Below, piece after piece: positions 46,201 through 55,700 of a DNA stretch of 64,000 bases. Position numbers and translations under genes: made by a program. The notes below the pieces were generated by a model. It saw nothing but the letters and a program-made list of their open reading frames with translations, had not been told where the DNA came from and made no database searches. The DNA comes from Haliclystus octoradiatus. Taxonomy: Eukaryota > Cnidaria > Staurozoa > Stauromedusae > Haliclystidae. The stretch is taken from assembly GCA_916610825.1 (NCBI GenBank), contig OU744453.1:15379807-15443806 (forward strand), given 5' to 3'. The number at the start of each line of letters is the position of its first letter. Positions within the stretch are counted from its first letter, which is position 1.

Positions 46201-49200
46201 ATCTCAATAGGAATTTTTTGAGTTTGACTATTACTTTATTTTAATTATTATGCTCGTATAATAGACTATCAATTTTATAGTCAAGTTGGGATAGTGTTAT
46301 TCCGACGACTCACTCCCGCTATAAATAAGAGTTCCCTGTAATGAGTCATAGACCGCTATAAAGGCGATGTACTCTTGAATGTTGATTATCACCGGGCTCC
46401 AGTAAGCCATGATTTTTTGCCAATGATTAAATCCTGCTGGTATTTTTTTAATGGAAAAATAATGCCATGCCTTCAGTTCTCGGTATGGATCTCGTGTAAC
46501 TCTATCTTTGAGAATGTTTTCGTTAGTTCGAGTATCATGTCTGTGGTGTGAATATAGTTTTATTATTAGACTGGTCCAAAAAAATGAAAGTTTGAAAGTT
46601 GAATTGCATTCTTGTTCTTATTGTTCTTATGGTTACGAAAGTCATAACTGAAGATTTTGAGTTCAAAAATGATGGGAAATGGGCTCTCAATGCCCCTCCA
46701 AAATAATGCACAAAGTCAATGGGGAAGCGCTCAAAAATTTCAAAAAATTATAATTTAATTTCAGGAAGGTATTTTTGAATAACTTTTTATGTCTATGAAG
46801 GTAATAATCTCAAAGGTATCACTGTGGCATTCAAAAGTCTATTGGATGATGAGAACCTATATACTGAAAATTTGTGTTTCCAAGTGATGCATTAGATTGT
46901 ATGGCTTCCTCTGTGATTGTGATAGATCATTCAAGTGTGTGGTTTTCAGTTCTGCGGAGGTATTGACAGATGTTAATTTAAACTTACTATGATTTGTCAA
47001 ATAATTGTTGGATACTGTTTGTAATATAAAAACTGATATTGACAGTGGTTTTTTGTACATTTTTGTTGGAAAATATGAGCATATCAATGATCCAAAATTT
47101 GTGTAAAATTAAATCTGGCAAACACCTTTCCATTTCACACCTATTATTAGTTTTATAGAAGATCACACAATTCTATAATCTGTCAAAATCACATTGGAAG
47201 CCATACATTCAAATGCATATAAACTTTGAAACACAAATGTTCGGTATAGCCGGGTTTTCATCCAATATACTTTTAAATGCCACAGTAATATTTTTGAAAT
47301 TGTTCCTTAATAGACATAAAAAGTTATTCAAAAATACGTTCCTGATATTTAATCATATTTATTTGAAATTTTTGAGAATTTTCTCCATTGACTTTGTATA
47401 TTAATTTGGAGGAGCATAGAGCGTCCATTTCCCAATATTTTTTCGAACTCAAATTTCGAATTTAGGATTTTCTTGACCCACTAGAACAATAAAATTAAGA
47501 ATGAAATTCAACTTCGAAACTTTTATTTATTTTGGACCAGTCTATTTATTATGTTATTAGGTGTTTTGTTATTATCATAAATTCAACGGTAATTTTGTAT
47601 AGAGAAAGAAACCAAACATTATTAACCACCAACTCCTTGCCATGACAAACAACAACAACAGTAGCATTAAGATTATCAACAAATTGTGACAGTTAAACAA
47701 AATTATTACCTGGTATTTTGAACTGGAAGTCGATCTGTATAAATATGACGTAAAAATGAGTTATTGAAAATGTTGCAATAAAGGAATAATAAAAAATATA
47801 AAGTAGTGTTGACTTAGTATCCAATTTCCTAAATCTTTTACCTAAGCATTTGTTTAGTACATAGATTATAGAATACAGGGATTGGCAACTCTATTGTTCT
47901 CGGCCGTGCGGTCAGATTATGATGAATTTGGCGCGAAACAAAGTCACGTGATTTTCACCCGACACAAGAATTGAGCTGAGCAGTCAAGCCTTGTAATCTT
48001 GGTAACTTTCATACGATAATATCCTACGTTGCTGAAAGTTTTGAAGTTTTATGTTTCAATAATGTTAAATAGGGCTTACTTTAACTGTCCATGTCAATTT
48101 AATTACGTTTAAACAAAATAACGAGTATAGATATGGCCAATTTAATTCACCATGTTTGCGTTATATTCCACTAAAATATTGCTTTGATCACTTTCGCAAG
48201 TTGCAAATTAATATTTGTAACTTTGCAAAAGAAAATGTAGGTGATTGAATTATTCTACAAATATATTTATAACTAACAAATCACAATCAAGCTGAAATGT
48301 TCACTGAAAAATAATTGCGCTTCTAATGACAGGAATACAGTTTACAGCTTGGCGGCCTAGGCTAACAATATACAGTAGCACAAAATGCAATCAACAATTT
48401 TCATCATACAACACACAATCCGGATAGGGTATGTATTACAGCAGAGGGGATACAATGAAAACATTACAAAATTTACCAAGCAATACAGAGAATAAACAGG
48501 ATATGGCGCAAATATCGATAACTGGCTTGTAGAAAATTTTTAACATTTGTAAAAACATTCAGTGCCGGTTTGTTACATTTATGATTTCGTTGTTACGCTT
48601 ACATTTACAATTCATTTTACACAATATCAAATTATGGATGTTCACCTTATATTTAAGTTATTCAGATTTATGTTGAATTGCTGTTTCTTAAGTTTGAATT
48701 TTCTTTTAAATTGTTGCTTAGTGATTCCTTTTTCAATTCCAGTTTCTCTTTCAAGCAGTAAGCCCATGTCGTTCGTGTACGAAAATTATCTCACTTCATA
48801 TATTAAATTATAATACCTTGTAGACAAATAAAAGTAATTTTATCAGTATTGTTATCCTCTAAACCAGAGTGTTGTACTACTACAATCAAGCTAGAATAAA
48901 TTTTGGCTTTTGCAAAACATTCAAGATTCAAGCGTGTTGCTTCAAGAGTCCATCTGATCTCCTTATGATTAATTACGAAATTCTTTTTCACATTTCTACA
49001 TTCACAACAATAATGAATACATTTTCCGAAGGTGCTCATCCACGCAATGAATTCCAGATAGATATTTTTATTACTGACGAGCATATTGTAGGGAATAGAC
49101 CAAAATTGTTGAACATCTTTGACACATAATCTCCAGAAATGTCTGAGGAAATAACTCATTCGTAGTAACTTTTAAGAATAGCAGATTCATTTTGCCGTGA

Positions 49201-50857
49201 ACATATACCTTTATCTTCATCGATGGAAAATTTTATATTAGTGTGTTTTGATTGTGTGTGAAGGGTTACCGATACCGTTAAACCACCTTTGGATTTGCAA
49301 ATCCTTCAGCAATTTTAGCACAAATTAAAAATTCTGTGGGTGCGCTCTTCTAAACTTTCATCGACTGAGTTCACCATTTTGTTCCTCGCCTTACACGTTG
49401 AAAAAATTCGAAGTACTGAAAGTAACTGCTATTCAATTGACCATCCATTTCAAAATAATGAAATAATCAAGTGGACTTTAACTATAGCCACCTTGAAGAT
49501 ATGAAAGATGATGAAATGTGTAGAACAGTCGACCTCGTTGTTGAAATGACAATTGTGAAAATTTCTCACAAAATTCTGTGTCGGGTGGAGATCACGTGTT
49601 TCGAGAAAATCTCAACAAAAATCATATTTCATGCTCAGACCTTAGTTGCCAATCCCTGTATTCATTATTCCATTCTATTCCATGTTTAGTACAATAAACT
49701 GCAGTTTGGTAATTTTACCTTGATAACCATTTCTAATTACACGCAATAACAACAATACAAACAGGGCTACTAAAGATATAATAAATATATTTGTATTTGT
49801 TTAGCAGCATTATGTATTTGTTTAGATTTATTAATAACGCTTTCGCTGCCCTCCGGTAGCTCCTTCAATGAAATTTACCCACTGTTTGTTGTTGTTGTTG
49901 CGTGTACTTAAAAAAATGGTTATCAAGGGTAAAATTACCAAACTACAACATGTTGGTAAAATGCGTGTTTAAATTGTACATTGACGTAAGTTATCATCGG
50001 AATACTTTCCGAGCGTAGCGATAAAAACTTTTCGGGCCCAAAATTTCTCTAGTCCGTCCTGATCAAACATCAAAAGTTGAAGATAATTGACTCCATATAC
50101 AGTATTCATCGGATTTTTGTGGACATAAAATTAAAAGAAATCTCTTGGAAAGCGAACCTTACAATATTCCCTTCTATTTCTTCCCTCTTTTGCCAACTGG
50201 AGATATTTCAAGGAAGATTCGACTGACCAAGTCGCCAAGGGATGTCACGCCCCCAATATCCCCATACTAGGAACGGCCCTGCACATTTCCCCAGCTATTA
50301 AGCAATTGGCACACATTCTCCGAGCTATTGATATTTTGCACACGAGTGGTACGTAAGAGACAACGAAAAGGCAACGCTGTCAATGTCATAATAAGCTAAT
50401 CAGATATTCAAAAATTTATCAATATTCGTATATCTAAAACTTCTCTAGTTTTATTCTCTAGTAAACAAACTAGTTTTATTTCGTAAACTGACCGAGCTTT
50501 TTTCAATATACTTACGGGTGTAATGAATATTGTATCTGTCATTTCATCTTCTACAAGAAGCAGATCCAGTCCATTGATGCAGTACAATTTGCAGTTGGCC
50601 TTTACAGTTGTTCGTTTATCGAAGCTGATAGCTTTGCAAAATAATTCAGAGACGCATTTTTTTCGGCACAAAAATACTGTTGGTAAATTACTAATAGTCA
50701 TCATAACTTCCATTGAATCAATAACATGGTTTTTAAAGTATCTTCCCTTATAATTGTCAGGTGCGATTGGTTTATCTTGACAATCATTGCTTGCGTACAC
50801 TGAGTTTGGATTAAACAAACAGAAAGCCAAAGATATAACTTGAAAAGCAAGTTCCAT
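43218..50857 (-). CDS. Gene C: secreted PAN/apple-domain protein with the same lectin-like C-terminal domain (3 exons, 261 aa)
   Basis: Exon 1, 50516-50857 (donor CCC|GTAAGT, phase 0), encodes a signal peptide (MELAFQVISLAFCLF) and a domain with six cysteines in the PAN/apple pattern (FLCRKKC...LFCKAISFD...C.LYC). The last exon, 43218-43636, is the third copy of the C-terminal domain of genes A and B. It has SGLYSLKLNHLSGG, MPFGC, YSFWYAQDY and EGNNSGE. A 25-nt micro-exon at 47710-47734 (acceptor TTATACAG, donor CAG|GTAATA) converts phase 0 to phase 1 and makes the frames fit exactly (786 nt in total). It is the least certain part. PAN domains bind proteins or carbohydrates in other systems. 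Intron 2 holds a LINE relic, a SINE and a foldback. Intron 1 holds a 1.8-kb hAT element. Convergent with gene B. Confidence 0.72.
43858..43995 (+). repeat. Relic of the gene A intron-3 sequence
   Basis: TCGTAATTTACA, AATACAA(C/T)CAC, GAGCTATA and TGGGAACGA follow in the same order as at 28866-29220 in gene A, without the MITE found there. It lies in intron 2 of gene C, opposite to the gene C sense, and may be debris of a further TSP1-gene copy or a dispersed repeat. Confidence 0.5.
44215..45790 (+). pseudogene. LINE (non-LTR retrotransposon) relic: endonuclease and start of reverse transcriptase
   Basis: Broken frames read in order as follows. The EEP endonuclease part has a VLLTETFL block, PRGGILI and CFYFQPQTD, with a stop in between. 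The linker has KWFDKECKELK and YHLARKQYRSLIKEKK. The RT entry region has NAPDLDRITNEHL and LKFGCVPSSWK, then YKSKGSAEDP. It is interrupted by a SINE at 45487-45713, and the RT frame resumes with RGIALLCKLLN. Several stops and frame changes make it inactive. It is located in intron 2 of gene C on the opposite strand. Confidence 0.85.
45487..45713 (-). mobile_element. tRNA-derived SINE family 2, copy 2 (inserted in the LINE relic)
   Basis: On the minus strand it starts with GGCCTTGGTGTAGTGGTTAG (A box) and has GGTTCAATCCC (B box) about 50 bases on. The body runs TAGGTTGGCGTCAGGAAGGG to a GGTAAG-type 3' region on the opposite strand and a poly-T/A tail. It matches 20222-20465 throughout. Confidence 0.85.
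45800..46560. other. Intron 2 of gene C, unassigned
   Basis: Possibly more LINE debris just after 45790. Otherwise no exon or repeat was recognised. Confidence 0.3.
46569..47542. mobile_element. Long foldback element, ends GACTGGTCCAAAA / TTTTGGACCAGTC
   Basis: Arms of roughly 350-400 bp are inverted copies with moderate divergence (landmarks TTTGAATAACTTTTTATGTC, TTGGAAGCCATACA, TTCCATTGACTTTG). The centre is near 47000-47110. No transposase. In intron 2 of gene C. Confidence 0.8.
47876..49658. mobile_element. hAT-type element, 1.8 kb, ends CAGGGATTGGCAACT
   Basis: Inverted ends start CAGGGATTGGCAACT and continue with partial identity for about 100 bp (CACGTGAT..CACCCGACACA). CAGGG(A/G)TTGGCAA termini are typical of Charlie-like hAT elements. 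No target duplication was recognised and no transposase frame is intact. In intron 1 of gene C. Confidence 0.75.
49703..49944. mobile_element. MITE with AGTTTGGTAATTTTACC ends
   Basis: 242 bp with about 30-bp inverted ends (AGTTTGGTAATTTTACC(C)TTGATAACCAT). It contains a (GTT)n run near 49887-49902. In intron 1 of gene C. Confidence 0.75.
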
Positions 50858-50859
50858 GA

Positions 50860-51490
50860 TATTTATAATATATTCCATAAGTTCATTAAGATATAAACTT
50901 AAAAGAATTATTGACAATTCTTAAAATGTATATTTCTTCTACAACAGTGAATAATTCCCATGGAATAACATTCACAATATAAATCAATTTTCCTTTGTTA
51001 TGAAAAACTTTACTTGCATTATGGTCGAAGTTATTTGACTGCTTATCCAGATGCCTTCTGAATCATAAATTATAGAATATATGCATATGATTCAAAACTG
51101 TATTTCCATAATCTATGTATAAAAAGGATTGCTTGTGGCTAGCTTTTTTAATACTTTGATATCATCTTATATTTATAAGCTTCACAGTCATGTGAAACAA
51201 CCCTCATGCAAACGATAGATGCATTAAAGGGGCAAAATTGACCGGCGACCGCTGCGAGCACAAGTTGAATTTATGCTTAGCGTAATTCAACCGTCTCGCT
51301 TTGAAACAATTGTTATACGCAGGCCTAACTTGTAATAAAATTCATGTCAACAATGAACATGGTGGTATAACAATAAGCGTGCACGTGATCCTAAGTGCGT
51401 AGCGCCTGCCGGTCATTTTTGCTCCTTTAAAATGATGACGGGAAGAAAAACAATAATAATTATCTCTAATAAAAACTCTTGACGTAATCA
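50860..51490. other. Spacer upstream of gene C
   Basis: No TATA box could be chosen with confidence for gene C. No other gene was seen. Confidence 0.3.
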
Positions 51491-51494
51491 TATT

Positions 51495-51600
51495 CTCTAT
51501 TAGATATTATCTAATAGCAAAAAATAGTGCTCGATATCATTTGACAGACCTAAATATAATAAATGAAGTCAAAGACTACACATTCATAATTGTTACTAAT
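51495..51600 (+). promoter_or_regulatory. Orphan duplicate of the gene B promoter
   Basis: GTGCTCGATATCATTTGACAG, TAAATATAATAAAT and GTCAAAGACTACACATT follow in the same order as at 36376-36460 upstream of gene B. The CCAAT has become CTAAT. No signal-peptide exon or TSP1 exon follows. Confidence 0.55.
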
Positions 51601-51714
51601 AGTTTCATGCTTACGCAATCATCAGACAAATAAACTTAAATGAGTTTATTTGTCTGATGATTGCGTAAACATGAAACTATTAGTAACAATTATGAATGTG
51701 TAGTCTTTGACTTC
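51565..51714. repeat. Near-perfect 72-bp palindrome
   Basis: Arms 51565-51636 and 51643-51714 are reverse complements with one mismatch and a 6-base loop. Each arm starts GAAGTCAAAGACTACACATT, the conserved piece of the gene B promoter. The transcript would form a very stable hairpin. Confidence 0.95.
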
Positions 51715-51719
51715 TTTTA

Positions 51720-52290
51720 TTATTTTATTATATCAAATTCTCTATATATATCATGTTATATTATTAGTCTGTTCTATTTTATTAATAATAATATATGTTC
51801 TGTAAGCAAAACTGATTCCAAAGAACTAACATATAGCTTTGGAAATATGAAACCGTTTTACCTTAATTATGAAATAATTTTATTGCGTGTGGTTACAGCT
51901 GTATTCGCCATTGTAGTTATGATTAATTATGTATAACATTCAATGACATGCATAAAAACGATGTAAAATATATGGCTAAAAGAATATCCAAGCAGCAGAA
52001 ATACAATACTTTTTGACTTTTTATAAAGTTTTACTCGTGCCTCCCAACTTCTCCTCGTTAAGTAAATATGATTCTAAAATATCACGAAGGTTTTCTGCGA
52101 TCTGATTGGTCGAAAGAGCGTGCATGAAATCCTAGGGTAAAACATGGCTCCGAAAACCGGGAAAAACCGCAAGCTTCAAAAAAGTTTGATCTGTGATAAA
52201 ATACAGAATTTATAACTTTTTGATAACAATCCAATAAATATCTCAATAATGGCTACGATTTACAAAACGACATTTAGCTCAAGATTATAT
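51720..52290. other. Intergenic spacer
   Basis: The 91-codon plus-strand frame starting inside the palindrome is Ile/Phe/Tyr-rich AT noise. Nothing else recognised. Confidence 0.35.
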
Positions 52291-52470
52291 AAATATGAAT
52301 ACAAACATTTGCAAGCATGTGGTAAACCTTTAATAAAAACATGGCAAATGTGTGGTAGACTTCAAAATTCGAACGCCAATCCACAATATAAACAAAACTT
52401 TTATCTGAAATCCGTTTGATTTCAGAACAGGTTTACCACACGCTTGCAAATGTTTGTATATTCATATTTA
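52291..52470. mobile_element. MITE with AAATATGAATACAAACATTTGCAAGC-type ends
   Basis: 180 bp, about 40-bp inverted ends (AAATATGAATACAAACATTT at the left, AAATGTTTGTATATTCATAT at the right). Non-coding, downstream of the UGT gene. Confidence 0.75.
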
Positions 52471-52791
52471 TTCTATTTACGATACACCTATAGGACAAGT
52501 TGGATGAAACTCGGAAACTGTTGGAAGCACTCCCCTCACCTCAATCATATTCTCCCACATTCCTCGTATAATAAATATGAAAACAGACACACGGTAAGTC
52601 TGTCAGTAACCCCTTATTCTTAAGTTTTATTAATTTAAATTGATTATCAGATTATATCATATTAATTAACGTTCTCAACAGATTATGCATCATGCTTCAA
52701 TATAATATCACGACAATATAAATAAATATTAAAAATGGCAATTAAATTTGTTCTTTGTGGTGTCTATAAATAAAAATTTAAAATAATACAT

Positions 52792-55700
52792 TTAATCAAT
52801 CTTACAATTTTTATTTTTCGCACCAAATCCTCTACAAACTTTGACTATTGTCATCTTTCCAATTATCACAAAGGTAAATAGCGTTAATGAGACTATCACA
52901 TAGCCTGTCATTAATATATCAAATTCTGCATGGACATAATATGGTAAATTAACTCCCGGAGAGTAAAGATGTTCTACCTTGAAATCCATTTTCTCAGCTT
53001 GCTCTATTATCAATGCAGCTCTAGTAACTGTTGATGACGGATGGCTTCGGATTAGTTTTGATACGCGACTGGCATTTCCTTTCAGCCTATATAGAAATGC
53101 AAAATATTAAGGTTGTTAAACTTAAAGCCTATAAACCGTCAAATGTACATTGAACAGTGTCAACAACATCTATGACATTTATTTATCTGGTGTTTACTAC
53201 AAGCGATAGGGTTCTATGCAAAACCATTTTTCCGTTTGTTAATGGTCTATTATAAAGCTTTCAATTTCTCATAATTTTGCTTGGGCCTAAATCCGTCCGT
53301 TCTAACATTATATCATCTACAAAGGGTATATACCTTGGAGTTGAAATCTATAGTGCTAATAATGTCTGTTAGGTGAGTTTGTGAATGATGCGATACTAAA
53401 TAGTGATCGAGATGATATGTCAATATACTCGCAATGCAGTTCCTTGTAGACCAATCCACCCACTATAAGAAGATGGCATTCATTTGATGTATGGGGAATA
53501 TCAAGGCTTAGTTCAAATACAGGGAATTCAAACCATAGTCTAGCCGATCTTGTTGCACTGCCAGCTGAGTTCTCTCTTGTGATAACTCATTGTATCACGT
53601 ATAAACAGAGAGCGCAAGTGAGTAGCTTGCATCAGGGTCCGACAAATGTTTTATCCCTCCAGAAACCTGACTTTTCACTCAAACAGCTTCTGCGAACTTT
53701 TCATCTGAAAGGTTCCTTATGATAGAGTCATTTCTCTAAATTTGAGAAGAAAAATGAATCAAAATAAATTTTCTTATGAATTTTGGCCAGCCTTACGGAA
53801 ACCTATAGTTGCCAAGTTGCCGGGTTTTGTCGGACCCTGGTTGTTGGCATCCTTCAAAGTATGGAACAATAACGATTTCCTTATATGAAACATACCATGG
53901 ATTATTAACAATCTCGTTGATAGCTACCAACCAATCATCAGCGTTAAAAGTCTTAATGTCAACAACCACAGCCATTTTCCCTTTGTCTTTGAATCGCAGC
54001 GCTACTGCATATTGATCGATTGCCATTGGAACAGCCACTATAGGAACACCATGATAAGCAGCCTCGTATGCACTGTTATGACCACAATGACTGATAAATC
54101 CTTTGATTCTTTCGTTGCCAAGGAGATCATTCTGAGGCAACCAAGTGACAACTTTTATGTTTGAAGGTAGTGATGGGAATTTTACTGCGGAGGAGAAGTT
54201 CAAAGGTGTAAACATCTGAAGAAACTAGTAGAGTCAAACCTGTTAAAACGGTCACATTTATAAAGAAGCCACCTGCCTATAGTGAGCACTCTTGCAATGT
54301 CTAAAATAACATATTCTATTGAATCAACTCTGTATATAAAGGTCACCCGCATATAGTGGTCAGTTTCTCTATCTCTCATAGGTGGTTGTTATATACAGGT
54401 TCCACTGTAGATAGTATCAAACAGTTAAGTTCCTGAATTTTGATTGATGCCTTCGTATTTCGTAGCAAAAATTTATTATCAGTGCACACGAATCTTACGA
54501 ACCTAACCCAATCGGTGATGCTTATTATTCAAATACGTTGATGTTTGCTATAGAAAATTTGAACCAGTCAGTGGTTATATCACTATCACGTGGCATGGTA
54601 CAGCTTGGGGACAATAAGAAAGACCTGAACCTATTCGGTACAATGGAATATAAATGTACAATAGGCAAGACTTTAAAATAATCAGAGCCATCTATTTACA
54701 AGAATTGGGACACGCTTTCTGCTCCCATTGGACAGATGCCAGTCACATGATTTTATGGACGCCATTTTTGTTCCTTTAAACCCAGGCTCGCGAAAATTGA
54801 GCAAAGCGCGCGAAAAGAAAATCATGAATTCGAAATTATTTTTGCAAAAAAGCAAAACCTCGTTCTCAATGGAACAAATATGGCAATTTTCGAGCCTCAA
54901 AAGTTGCGTGTCCCAACTCTTATAAATAGATGGATCTGATAATAATGTACTACAGTGCCGCACAGTCGGAAATGCTGTTTTTGACGAATATATGATGGCT
55001 CTGCTGGCAGTATATGAGTCATGGATGATGTCTATCAAGTCTATCAAGTGTATTTCTAGTGCAAATGCTTGTACTCTTAAAATGCTTCATGATGATGACG
55101 ATGTTGACATACGATGTCAACCTTTGACGGAAGCAAAGCGTCATGGTCTGGATTCGGATGATTATAACCGAAAACTAATCAAAATAGAGATATTGATACA
55201 GTATTGCAAGCTGTGCATCCCCTGGATAATATTAACTTGATTTGATTACTTAAACTTTTCTGGAGCTTGAAAGGATTATCCATTCACAAAAATGATGTTG
55301 TTCGGCTTATACATCAGATTTTGGATATCAAAGGTGCAAGTTCAACGTCTCACTGAAACTCTATCGTCAGAGCATCATCCACAAAACATCAACTCGCCTT
55401 CCAGAGCATTTATATCAACACTATCAGTATCCATTGTTTTGAAACGAATCTTACAATTTGTTTTCCAAATAACTCTTTGCTTTAGCTTTCCTAGCGCCTT
55501 AATCATTTCATACCAAATGTCCTTGCTGTTAACACCCAAATAAGTACCAAATGCAACCACAACAATACCATCATCACCACTACGATTGACATAGTCTTCC
55601 ATTTCACTCGATAGAGCAGCAGGAGGTCTTGGCATGATAGGGCCAATGAAATGGAAATCTGAAAACATTGGAATATTTGAATCAAAATGAGTTGAGCTCT

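Noticed and set aside
51661..51936. Plus-strand 91-codon frame after the orphan promoter
   Set aside because: Starts inside the palindrome arm, is AT-noise rich in Ile/Tyr/Phe, and shows no TSP1, PAN or signal-exon homology.
53793..53895. C-terminal tail of the UGT frame beyond residue pattern NNPW
   Set aside because: It is MITE-derived sequence. A good donor (ATG|GTATGT) at 53895 joins in phase to the exon at 53086 that carries the conserved UGT C-terminus.
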